Positions 1 to 10,019 of a stretch of DNA of 42,500 nucleotides are shown here, piece after piece. The notes beneath the pieces were generated by a model, which was not told the origin of the DNA, did not search any database, and was given only the letters and a program-made list of their open reading frames with translations. How positions within the stretch are numbered: position 1 is the first letter of the stretch; every line of letters begins with the position of its first letter. The translations under genes were made by a program, and so were the position numbers. The DNA comes from Balamuthia mandrillaris (taxonomy: Eukaryota; Discosea; Longamoebia; Balamuthiidae): NCBI GenBank assembly GCA_031835245.1, contig JAVKOQ010000086.1, forward strand, positions 62,501 through 105,000. Reading direction: 5' to 3'.

Positions 1-81
1 GAGCGGTTCCCTGAGGGCGATTTGTTAGGCGTTGGATCCTGCTCACCCATAAATGCAAGATTTACAAGTTAAATGTAGGCG

Positions 82-2712
82 TTATTGGGGCAAATAAACG
101 GGGTGGTAAATTTGGTGAGGGACGAATTTGAGAGAAGACCGGGTGGTGTTGGGGATGCCAGCGGTGGTGGAGAGGGAGTGGCTGCGGGCAAGGGAATAGT
201 GGTTCGGAAGAGGTGGCGCCGGAGGAGCAGAGGACTGGTGAGGTTGGGCTTTAGATATCTGTACACAAGGTTGAGACTGAACATGAGAGCGAGCTTGTGG
301 AGGAAGAGCTTTAGTTGCTTGTACAAGAGATTGGGATGGAGCGTGAGAGTGATTTTGAGGAGGAACATTGGAGGGGTGAATATACGACTGAGTTTGTGCT
401 GAGGAAGAAGAAGGAGGAGGAGGAGAAGGAGAAGAAGAAGAAGAGGTTGCAGGAGGGGTGTGAGGGCGCTCACTAGAGGCGGTGTTTTGCTTCGTCTGGT
501 CCTCCTCATCGTCTAGCACAATGGGGCTGGCAGGGCTTGGGATGGGCATGTGGTGGGATCGAGCAAAGGTGATGCGAGCCCCCGCCATGTTGAGGGAATG
601 CACCAAACGGTCCAGCAGGGTGCGGTAGTAGTGCACTTCAGCATTTTTCTGAGCAAGAAGCTTCTCGTTGACCAAGGCGTTCACCTCCTTGTTTCTTTCC
701 ATGGCGAGCATTGCTCGGAGGGTGGCGTTCTCCTGCTCTTTTTGCAGCAAAAGCTCTTTCTCAAACCCACTGCTGCCTTGCATGATTGTGCTGCACAGCT
801 TGTCGTAGTTGGCACGCACTAACTTGAGCATCTCTTCCAGCTCCACGTTAGTCACACGAAGGTTGATGTTCTCTTCTTTCAGTTGCAGAATCTCTGCGCT
901 CTTTGCAGCCTCGGACTGAAGATAGGAAAGATCTTTGGCATGCTCGGGAGGAAAGTGGCCATTTCCTGAGTCGTCACCCTGTTGACGGTGGTAGCTATGT
1001 TCAGAGGAAGAGGCCACATGGGTAGGCGTTGGAGTTGCACGCGCTGAAACACCACCGGATAACATCTGCGTAGGGGTCGCTATCCCTCTGGCAAGTTTCT
1101 GACGATGTGCAGTGGCGGGTTGGAAGCCTGCTGTAATCTGCTGGAAGTGGGATTGCGAGCCAAGACGAGCGGAGTGTCTGGGGGAAGAGAACCGGTGGGA
1201 AGAGAACCGGTACTTGGTCGGAGCTGGGCTGGGTTTGTTGTCCTGGGCTTTGCTGTTCCACATAGTGACAAGAGGTTGCATAGAAGAGGAACTATACAGA
1301 GGTGGAGACGAAGACACTTGTGGTGGAACTTCAGTTGTGGATGATACCAAAGTAGAGGAACAGAGACCAGTAGAAGGAACAGCGGTAGCAGCCGCCGCCG
1401 CAGAAGAAGAAGCAGAAGAAGAAGGTGATGATGATGTTGTAGAGGAAGAAAAAGACGAAGATGAAAAGGAAAGAGAAGGAGAAGAAGCAGAAGAAGAAGC
1501 AGAAAGTGATGATGGAGGAGGTTGAGAAAGTAAGGAAGACAGTGGTGGGGACTGACAGAACAAATCTAAGGATGCAGCCGAGGAATTCGATAAAGTGGAA
1601 GAAGATAAAGAATAAACTGAAGATGACGAAGGTGAGGATGAAGAGGGTGACGTAGATGTGGAAATAGATGAGGAGGGGAGAGAAGGTGGAGGAGAAGGAG
1701 CAAGTGCAACAGGAAGTTGCGCTGTTTGCGTTGGAGAAGGTGGAGCTGGGAATTGAACCATAGTGCTTGATGGAATAGGGTCAATTGGTAATTTCTTTTG
1801 GACCACAGCCTGCACTTCCTGTAGTTGCTGCAGCCAGCGACGCTTGCCCTCTTTCAACCGTTTTTGACTCTCTACAATAAACTGGGCCTTACGTGCCGAA
1901 GAGGGTTTGGTATTAGTTGCATTTGTGGTGCCCTCTTTATCAGCACTTTCCTCTGACACCATGTTATCAGTTGATACGGAGAGTTGTTGAGGTGGCTGTG
2001 CTTGGAGAGTTGGTGGTAGTTTATCAGGTAATTGGGTATCGGCCACAGGTTGGGGCGATCTTGGAAGTGGCGGTTTGCGATAATCAAGAACGAGGTCTTG
2101 TTGTATGGCTGACATTTGTTGGGCACTTGGTTGCGTTGCTGGTTTGGCCTCATCTGTGCAGTAGAAAGGCTGCGTAGAAGTGGAGAGAGGACGCTCAGGT
2201 TCTGCCATTTGAGTTATTATTCGTTCTGTTTCTGTTTCTGTTTCTGTTTCTGTTTCTGTTTCTGTTTGTTTTGAGGTGGTGGGCGTGTTGTTAATGGTAA
2301 TTGAAGAGGCTGGAGAAGTGGGACAAACATGAGCCTCTTTCTCATTTGTGGGGGCAGAGGAAGCTTCATCACGAGTTAAAGAGGCGGCTGTTGCTGATTG
2401 CAGAATTTTGGAAGTATCAGTGATGGGCGGATTAGCAATGGGGTTAGAAGATTGTGAGCTACGCTCTACGGTAGGGCTGGAAGTTGATGAATCAGAAGGA
2501 GGAGAAGATTGGGGTTTTTCGCTGCAGAGTGAAATGGGGGAGGAGTTATCGATAGAAGTCTTCTGGCCAGACGTGAGGGGTGAAAGTGACGGAGGTGCTT
2601 CGTAGAACAGTTTCCTTTTTCGGGTGGGCGCTACTGGCACCGTAGGTGCTGTAGGCACAGGCATGGCCAAAGAACCTTCGGTTGTCGAAGCGGCAGTTGT
2701 TCTCGTGGTTGT

Positions 2713-2748
<36 letters not shown>

Positions 2749-3963
2749 GGTTGCTCCAGTTACTGCAATCGTTGGTGCTGTTGCAGTTGTTGACGAAGGT
2801 TCTGTTGTGGCAGGAACAGATTTGGGAGCTGCATTTGTACCCAAGGAGGCTTTTCGTTGACTCTTCAACCGCAGCCTCTTTTTAGCATTGCGTTGGATTG
2901 CAGCACCCGCTTCTAGCTCGGAAAGTTCAAAATCATCTTGGTTTTTTTCCAAACGTTCAACCTCTTCTTTGCATTCTTTTTCCTCTTTAGCGCGAAGTAG
3001 TGTCTCTCGTTTTCTTTTCGGAGCCCTCAGGCTCTTTAATTTGCTTTTTGACCGCTTTTCTGGGGAAGAAGACCGTTTGCCATCACTCGACCTTTTCAAC
3101 ACCCTTCGACCCTCACTATCTTCCTGTGGTGAGGCATCTGTATCTGGAGGTTGCAACAGCGCTTTGTCAAAGAGGGTGCTTCCGCCGTATGGTGACAATA
3201 AACTCGCCTTTCTTTGAAGAAAAAGGTTCATCTCCAATAGTTTTCTCACTCCAAAGTCGAGCAAATTGGCGATGCGATGTTTAACTTCAGCTTTCCCATC
3301 AGGACTCCGGGTGTGGTAAAACATAGCGTTTGTACATGCCATTTTGAAGTGATGCTAGGCACAAGAAAGATCAGTTTATAAATAAGGCAGTCTTGAAACG
3401 CAAGAGAGAATATACCTCAAATAGTGGAATATTTCTATATTCATTCACCAGTAACATTTGCTTGATGGATTTATAATTGATGGGATTGGTAACGTAGTCC
3501 TTGTAGTCCTTCTGCTGACACGTTTGGCTTAGCAGCCTATCCGTGTCCTGTCTGCGTAGAGAGAAAGAGTGAAGAAAGGTGAGCATGCGAGCAAGGCTTC
3601 AATACCACGTGACGTACTTTGCAATCATTTCCATGTATTCCTTTAGCATCGCTCGCACTGATCGCGGCACATGTCAGTTTAGAAAGCAATAACAACATTG
3701 AGGGCAAGAATGATGTTTCTACTTACCCACGGCAGTGCATCTTGCGCAGTACCAGTTATTAGGAAAAGCTTGTCCAGGCCCAGCTCCAACACAAGAGAAG
3801 CAATACTCGGCAGGGCATAAGTCACAGCATATTATCTCTCCTCCGCCTCTGCACTTCCAGCAGGTATCTTTCCACGATTTAATATCCAAGTTCTCCAACT
3901 TTAACAAAGCGTAAAGAAAGAAGCAAACACGTGAAGGAGATAAACAGAGAGGAGAACATTAAT

Positions 3964-4000
<37 letters not shown>

Positions 4001-4594
4001 AGGCGAAGCATGAGAAGGAACAAACTTGAGTTTCATAGGCGGCGTAGGCAGCATGCGTGGCACGAATGAAGAGTTGATAAGCCTTCGGTTGACGTTTACT
4101 GAAGCTTCCTCTGCCTGGGTTCCGCTTTACGAATATCTTTGGCAACATAGGGAGCCTTGGATCATGGAAAGGCATGATATGCAACTCTCGCACCCAACCA
4201 CTGAAAAAATATGAACGTTAAGAAAAGACAAGAGGACAAGTTTAAATAGCGATACACGAGCTTACGTTTTGTCTTCTCCGAAAAAGTGGGTAAGCACTGA
4301 ATTGGGAGACGTAGGAGGAGGAATATCAAGCCGCTCCATGTCCACTTCGCACTCATCCAGCACCTAAACGAATATGCAAGAAGGACGGGTAGCAGTGTGT
4401 CAACATCCAGAAAAGAAAGAGGCATCTGGCAGCAAAACGTCTTTTTGACAAAAAGCAAAACGTACATAAGCGGGCCAATAGGGGTCCGTTCCAAACTTGG
4501 CCCAAACGACTTGACCAGCGACCCATGCTGGCTTGAAGCTGCATTCCTCCGCGCCTGCGGTGCTACCCAAGGAGGAGGATGTACCAGCGCTCAT
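82..4594 (-). CDS. PWWP-PHD-bromodomain chromatin reader, 7 exons, about 1340 aa
   Basis: Exons I infer: 4594-4466, 4363-4266, 4200-4026, 3898-3727, 3657-3618, 3551-3416, 3354-82; all phases agree and introns have GT..AG ends. The start is the first in-frame ATG after an upstream stop. Residues about 25-100 form a PWWP domain (VVWAKF, PYWPAY, HFFGEDKTGWV), a nucleosome/methyl-lysine reader. Residues 147-188 form a PHD finger with eight Cys ligands (C147, C150, C159, C162, C167, C170, C185, C188); the usual His is Cys, as in ADD-type fingers. Residues about 192-300 form a bromodomain (DYVTNPINYKSI, then TNAMFYH); the acetyl-lysine Asn position holds His264. The tail is Ser/Thr/Pro-rich with a Lys/Arg-rich stretch, poly-Ala and (TE)n runs, a coiled coil at about 1048-1180 and a SUMO-interaction-like PIVLDDEED near 1195. 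Probable role: nuclear histone reading. The domain order resembles but does not match ZMYND8/11. No orthologue name is assigned. Confidence 0.85.
2226..2267. repeat. Hexanucleotide microsatellite inside the PWWP gene
   Basis: About seven tandem copies of CTGTTT on the plus strand, read on the minus strand as a Thr-Glu dipeptide run. Unit length is a multiple of three, so copy changes keep frame. Confidence 0.9.
2716..2748. repeat. (GCT)n trinucleotide repeat coding poly-Ala
   Basis: Eleven GCT units on the plus strand; on the minus strand they are GCA/GCN-type Ala codons inside the large last exon of the PWWP gene. Confidence 0.9.
3966..3996. repeat. (AG)n microsatellite in intron 3 of the PWWP gene
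   Basis: Pure AG dinucleotide run of about 15 units. It lies wholly inside the inferred 4025-3899 intron, where on the transcribed strand it gives a CT-rich tract ahead of the acceptor. Confidence 0.9.
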
Positions 4595-4867
4595 GTCCAC
4601 CACAAACTTACACGATCCGAACTCCGCGGCGGACTTCCTCGCAAACAACTGCTGCTTCAAGCTGGCTAATCAAGGTTGCAAAAGCGTGTAGTGCTACGTT
4701 CCGCTACGTAAATGAACCCGTGCCGCAACGCTCCCCTTTCTTTCTTTTTTTTTCGAGCGAGGCATGGAATTAAGGGGTCGGGTCGTCATGAGAATATAGA
4801 AAGTGGATCCTGATGAGATCTGTCGTGTCGTCCTTGAAAAAAAAAAAGAAGAAGAAGGGAAGACAAA
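4595..4867. promoter_or_regulatory. Divergent intergenic region between PWWP gene and plus-strand ORF
   Basis: A 273-bp gap separates the two divergent starts. It contains the 14-mer TAGAAAGTGGATCC at 4797-4810, also found at 8207-8220, and an A-run just before the plus-strand ATG. No TATA box is evident. Assignment as a shared promoter rests only on position. Confidence 0.35.
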
Positions 4868-5313
4868 ATGAGCACTGCGGCGGCCGTACAGAGCACATCA
4901 ACTGAGGAGGAAGCACAGTGTGTTCAGCTTATTTTTAAGGCTTCTGCGGTTCCTTTCATATGTGGTCCGTATGTAGTATTGGAGCGGCAAACAATAGTGC
5001 AAATAGTGCAAGACACCGTCGGCCCAGCGCTCAAAAAGCGAGTAACAAGGAAACCACGGGATTTACCTCTCCGATTCTCAGTTGAGCTCAGCAGTGCCCT
5101 CCATCAACTGTTTTTCGGTGAGTTTGAGACCACCCTTTCTTCCTTGCAACAGATCGAGGAGATCTTTGGAGAGAATAGCTGCATCACCTATGAGCGTGGT
5201 TCTTATGCGAAGCTGCAGCCCCCTTTACATATCAAACGTCTGAAGAACAAAACAAAGTTCACCATATTTTATGCAGTGTACAATCGATCACATGTTCTCC
5301 AATGGCCCGAAGC
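4868..5313 (+). CDS. Unrecognised protein, probable first exon
   Basis: An open frame starts with MSTAAAVQSTSTEEEAQ and runs with normal, non-repetitive composition for about 149 codons (FICGPYVVLERQ, LSSALHQLFFGEFETTL, IEEIFGENSCITYERG, KFTIFYAVYNRSHVLQW). At about 5313 a GCAG/GTACAA junction looks like a splice donor. Beyond it the frame stays open only through a C/T tract giving Ser/Leu/Phe junk, so I end the exon there. No downstream acceptor with matching coding sequence is visible before the oppositely oriented gene. Either the rest was displaced by an insertion, or the ORF belongs with the neighbouring DDE-like gene as one mobile unit. I do not recognise the family. Confidence 0.45.
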
Positions 5314-5317
5314 AGGT

Positions 5318-5826
5318 ACAAAATCCTTTCTTCTATCCTTTCTCCTCTCTCCTCTTATTCCTCTCTCTTCCTCTCTTTTCTTTTCGCTCCTCTTTCTCCT
5401 TGCTCTCTTCTGTCTCTTCTCTCTTCCTTTTCTCTCCTCTCTCTCCTATCTTCTTCTTTTCCTCTCTTCCTCTCTTCTTCTTCTTTCTCTTCTCTCTCCT
5501 TTCTCGTTTCTGCTTCTCTTCTATTCTCTCTTCTCTCCTGTCTTCTTCTTCCTCTCTTTTTCTCTTCCTCTCTTCCTCTCTTCCTCTTCCTTTCTCCTGT
5601 TTTCCTTTCTCCTGTTTTCCTCTCTCTTTTCTTCTCTCTTTTCTCTTGTGTTGGTCTTTGGTACTGATCTTTATTTTTCCTTTTCTTTACATCTCTTCTT
5701 CCTTTTCTTTCTCCTTCTCCACTTCTTCTTCTTTTTCTTCTTCTTCTTCTTTCTCTTCTTCTTCTTCTTCTTCTTTTTCTTTTTCTTCTTCTTTTTCTTC
5801 TTCTTCTTCTTCTTCTTCTTCTTCTT
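5318..5826. repeat. Polypyrimidine tract with (TTC)n end
   Basis: About 500 bp of nearly pure C/T on the plus strand, degenerate CTCTTC/CTTTTC units grading into TTC repeats at 5705-5826. It follows the putative donor of the 4868 ORF and also encodes the Glu/Lys tail of the minus-strand DDE-like gene. Long polypurine/polypyrimidine tracts can form triplex DNA; that is inference here. Confidence 0.85.
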
Positions 5827-8061
5827 GAAGCTGAGCTGAGCCAACATACTGCTGCATCTCTGGATGTAAACAAATATTCCGTGATGCCCAGTTGACATTG
5901 GGCTTCTGTGTTCGTTGCCTTTTCCGTTGAGGCTCAGGCAATGTCTTGTCGAAGAGGTACTTTTCTTGGCGGAAGGCAAAGGCTAGTTGTTGATAACATA
6001 CCTTCCTCTCTCCTTTTCTCCCTCCATATCCACTAGTTGGTGCTTTCTTGTTTCTGGAGTGGCGACTCTCGTCTGCATAGTTGGCGAACTTTTCCACCGA
6101 TCCGTACTTGTGCAAATAAAATCCAATGTGGTAAACAAAAACGTGTATGTATGGCGTTACCTCCTCTTCTCCATATCGCTTGCTAAACATGAAACCAAAC
6201 TCACGCGCCATCTTTAGCCATTCCTCCTCTGTTATTATGACTTGTGGCTGGGCAGCAAGGGTATAAAGTTTCGCAAACAGTTCCCATATTTCTTCTGTTT
6301 GTTGTGTCCTTGTCCCATCTCCCACTGACCTTCTTAGTGCTGCCATAAACAAAGCTCGTTGCTCGAGAATACGCAAATAGTCTGAACGGCCAAATCTTGC
6401 TTTCTTTACCCGTTGCTCCAAGGTTTTGACCTTCTTCTTCTTCTTGGTTTCTTTCGGTAACTTCATCTTCAACGTCTCAAAGCATTTCTCGAAGCCTTCA
6501 GCAAGGGGTGAATCGTTAGGTGCTTGCTCCATTAGCAGTTCCAACAGCTTGCGCATGACTCCCATGAAGCAGTGTAGCATGCAGGGGATGATGTGGTCAA
6601 GAAGAATGTTGATCAAAGGTTTGTTTTGCACCCCAAAGTGTTTCTGGGCAAAACGATCTTTTCCACTCTTAGATTCACACTTCTCTGCTTGCTCACCATC
6701 TCTCCACATTTCTGCTTCGTTTCGCAAGGGCCAGCACTCGATGGCAAAGTTCGCGATTGAATGCTTGTCAACGCAGCACCAAGGACACTTCCACTTCGAG
6801 TTTGGATGATAGCAACTGTAGAGTCCAAGCAAATGTACCAACGCTGCCATGTCGCACACAAGCACAGGCTCGAGAGCATACTCGGTACCGTTGGCACAAA
6901 TAGTTCCTCCGTTAGCAAGGTATTCTATCCCTTTCACTGCATTCTGTAGTTCCAGCTGTAGTGCTTCTCTGTCTTCCTCACCGAGGAAAATGAGATACTG
7001 GTGTGCGTTGTTTACAGACTTGGCTTTTGCTAACTCGAGGCCATCAAAAAGGAAGTTGAAGGTGCCGATCTCTTGCTTTTTCCGTTTGCCCTGGGTCATG
7101 GTGGCTCCATCAAAGGCAAACTTCACCAAGTGCTTTTGTCCTGGTTTGTTTTCTGGAGGAGGATTGTGTGCTAACACCCAGCTCATGTATTGCAAAAGGG
7201 GCAATTCGTAGCCATTCCCTCCGAGGGTTACTCTTGGTTCCATGGATTCCATAAGTGCTGCTTTTTGCTTGTTGAGGTGATGAATGGAGGTGGAGTCATC
7301 GAGGTTGAAAACAGACATGGTGTATCTCCAGTTCTTGTCTGTTATACCAACTGTTTCTTTGTAGGCAAGTAACACTGAAAGTGCAGGTTGGTGGCGTGGC
7401 TGTTGAAGCTCTTGAAATTCGCTAATATGCTCTTTCAGATAGTGGATCGTAGCTGGATCGCTTTTTACAAGCTCTCCAAGGGCCATCATGAATGATTGTT
7501 GGGGACAGAGACATCGCAACAAGGCCTTTGCTTGCTCTTTGAGGTACACTTCTTCCCTTTCTTTTTTGTTTTCTTCCAACACACTTTGCCAGTCTCTGTT
7601 GCTATCCATCGTTCCTTCATTTCCTCCAGCTCTTTTTTGCGTTGATACATGACGTTTTCTTGTCTCTTTTCTTCTTCTTTTTCTCGCTCCATTTGCAGGA
7701 AGGCTGTTGTGTGTCTCGAATCTTCGCACCGTTGGCAGTCCTCAGAGCAATTAACGTGGTCATCATGAAGCTCATGGGTTGAGCGGGTGCAAGCAACCTT
7801 GAACAGACGGATACATCCATTGGTATGTCGGCACTGAAAGAATGCTTCTGTTGGTTGTGCTTTGCCCTTTGTTTTGCCCTCCCAACGCAAGCAAGAGGGA
7901 CAACCAGCATCGCAACCATGATAGCGCTGCATTCTTTCATGTTTCCACATGGCTTTTGCAGAGGCATAGAGGACTCGTTGGCCATCTTTTCCGGTGTGAT
8001 GGCAGCGTTGGTGCTCGCACTCCCACTTTTTTTCTTGCCCTGCTTCTCCACTTCGCTCCAT
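5687..8061 (-). CDS. Zinc-finger plus RNase H-fold (DDE transposase-like) protein
   Basis: The N-terminal frame (from ATG 8061) is Cys/His-rich (WECEHQRCHH, HGCDAGCPSC, FFQCRHTNGC, NCSEDCQRCED). The second frame runs to 5687. A 47-53 nt intron with donor GTATCA at 7648 and acceptor at 7602 or 7596 joins them in phase, giving about 773 aa; a frameshift is the alternative. In that numbering, candidate acidic residues are D300 (FAFDGATM), D386 (VCDMAAL) and E647 (YADESRHSR), with a CPWC knuckle at 408-411 and an HxxxxH at 622-627 just before the last acidic residue. This order (D, D, CxxC, HxxxxH, E) is that of RAG1/Transib-type and related transposases with a zinc-binding insertion. The tail is Glu-rich low complexity. 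It could be a domesticated gene or an autonomous transposon; TIRs were not found. Confidence 0.6.
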
Positions 8062-8133
8062 TTTTTTTCCTTTTTTTTTTCTTTTTTGGTTTTTTTGTTT
8101 TGTAAATATTTTCGGGGAAAAATTTGGCTCTAG

Positions 8134-8212
8134 TTTCTAACGACGTGAGAGGTGCTAGTGAACCACTCGCACTTTTTCCTTTTTTGTTGATCTAGATTCA
8201 CGTCGTTAGAAA
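8134..8212. repeat. 15-bp perfect inverted repeat upstream of the DDE-like gene
   Basis: Arms 8134-8148 (TTTCTAACGACGTGA) and 8198-8212 (its reverse complement) with a 49-nt spacer. They sit just upstream of the 8061 start on the minus strand. The right arm overlaps the 14-mer shared with 4797-4810. It could be a paired protein-binding site or a terminal inverted repeat remnant. Confidence 0.7.
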
Positions 8213-8296
8213 GTGGATCCGTCCAAGTGTCCTGGAGCTTGCGATGTCGACAAAAAAAGAAAAATTGAGGAGTCATCACGGAATCAATTCTGGTAC

Positions 8297-8346
8297 TTTT
8301 GGCGGGAAGCGTTCCGCAAAACAAAGAAAGGCCTTTTTGGCGGGAA
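8297..8346 (+). promoter_or_regulatory. Two tandem E2F/DP-type sites
   Basis: TTTTGGCGGGAA occurs at 8297-8308 and again at 8335-8346, same strand, 38 bp apart start to start. Both match the classical E2F core (TTTGGCGGGAA). They lie about 300-340 bp upstream of the ATG at 8641 and about 240-285 bp upstream of the opposite gene starting at 8061. Cell-cycle (G1/S) control of one or both genes is the inference. Confidence 0.6.
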
Positions 8347-8640
8347 CGAACGCCGAGCGGATGCTCCTCAAGCGAACCAACAGCCAATCCCACCCAAAAC
8401 GGCTAATTACCGTTAACGTGCGCGCAACAAAAGCGGAAGGAGGGAAGAAAAAAAGAGGGGAGAGCCTGGTTTGGGGGATCATCAGTGTTTGCCGAGGGAA
8501 ACGCTTTGATGTTTTTGTGATCGATTTTTTTTTTCCAACGAACCACAGCAGAGAAGGAGTTTTTTGGTTGATCTGGAGAATTTTTTTTTTAAAAAAAACA
8601 AATCGGAAATAAAGAAAAGAAAAAACGAAAAGAGAAAACG

Positions 8641-9941
8641 ATGAGCACGGGCACGCTGACCTACTTCACCACGAACAAAAACGCGCCGATCACCCCGGTC
8701 TCTGGCCCCAGCAACCAAGGCGGCCGTAAGAGAAAAGCGATCCGCAAAAAATCTTTTGCGGCGGTTCGAAAGAAAGTGGCCGACGAGGCAGAGTTTGACG
8801 ACACGCTAAACTTCAACTACTCCTCCAAGCAGCTCGATCCTCCTTCCTCCAATCACAGCGTTGTGAAAGAAAAACGTGCCTCCAAACGACAGCGAAGGGA
8901 TGAGACTGCCAACGTTAGCAAGCAAGGGGCTGCTACCGCAGCCGCCACGGCCGCCAAAACCTCCAACCCTCCTCCCTCTCCTTCTTCTTCCTCTCGACAG
9001 AATGGAGCACAAGCCAAACCCTCTCAAGCAAAAACTGCAGCCACCGCGGCCGCCATCTCTTCCTCAAAGAAAACCACAACAGCAACAACGGCAAGGACAA
9101 AAACGGAAGAGCAGGAATTTCTGCTGGGGCTAAGGTCCAACACCAAAGACCGGATAGACAAAATCATCGCAAATCTCTCCCTCTCCGATAAGAACAAAAC
9201 CAACGGTTCTCTCTCCCTCCCCCTCTCTGCTCTGCTCTGCTCTGTTCTTCCACCGCTTACCTTTTTATGACAGCAATGCAACTCTGCAAAAAGTTTTCGG
9301 ATCCGCTGTCCCAGCCGGAGCTACAAAAGGAGCTGATAAGAGACAAACGGAAGCAAGAAGCACAAGCGGCCAAGCAAAGAACGCAAGTGATAAGCCAACA
9401 AAAACAACTAGAGACCACGAACCACCTCCTTAAGGAGCGAGAACGTTTGCTGCGGGCAGAGCTCGACAAACAAAAGGAAGAGCTCTCCGGATGGAGAGAG
9501 GTCCGACAAAACCTTCAACAACTACAAAAGGACGCATCCTACAATAACAACAAGAGCAACAAGACAAAGACGAAGACGAAGCAAAAAGGAAAGATGGGGG
9601 CGAGCAAAGAAGAGAAAGAAGAACGACAGGCAGGCAAACAAACAGAAGAAGAGCTGCGGTTACTTATCTCAGAGGAAGACCGTCAGTTCTTGGAGCAGGT
9701 GAAGAGTGCTCCCATGAAGAAGGACATAACGAAGCAACTGGAGGTGTTGTCTCTGCAAGCAGATCAGCTGCAGAGCACAGCCAGAGACATTCGCCGCTTT
9801 GACCATTGGGTGAGCACCTGCCTCAACCGTGTCTCTCTCCGTTATCACCAACACCAATTCGTGGAGAATGCTGCTGATCCGCAAGCCTTGATTAAGGGCA
9901 TTCTTCGTCCTGTCACCTCTTCGTCTTCCTCATCAACATAG
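8641..9941 (+). CDS. Basic, Ser/Ala-rich coiled-coil protein, 2 exons, 410 aa
   Basis: Exons 8641-9205 and 9274-9941 join in phase across a 68-nt intron (donor GTTCTC, acceptor GACAG after a C/T tract), reading LSLSDKNKTN then AMQLCKKFSD. The N-terminal third is basic and low complexity with KRK clusters (likely nuclear). A short conserved-looking block follows (EEQEFLLGLRSNTKDRIDKI). Then come a long coiled coil (about 205-300), a Lys/Thr spacer and a helical C-terminus (FLEQVKSAPMKKDITKQLEV, RRFDHWVSTCLNRVSL). The arrangement of a basic tail, a short PELQKELIRDKRK helix and a terminal helix resembles kinetochore DSN1/Mis13, and the upstream E2F sites would suit a cell-division protein. The match is by eye and weak, so no symbol is given. 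Its stop is 78 bp from the convergent RMND1-like gene. Confidence 0.7.
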
Positions 9942-10019
9942 CAGACACTTCTCTTTGTTTTGTTCGGTCAATTTTATCTTCAAAAATGTGTCTTTGTTGC
10001 TTGTACAGTAATAACGTTA

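Noticed and set aside
5271-5979. Several long open frames on both strands (Ser/Leu/Phe-rich or Lys/Arg/Glu-rich) in the C/T tract
   Set aside because: Low-complexity repeat DNA is open in most frames; composition is set by the repeat, not by a protein.
8244-8612. Small basic plus-strand frame starting MSTKKEKLRSHHG
   Set aside because: It overlaps the E2F-bearing promoter, has no family match, and its second half reads through T- and A-runs.
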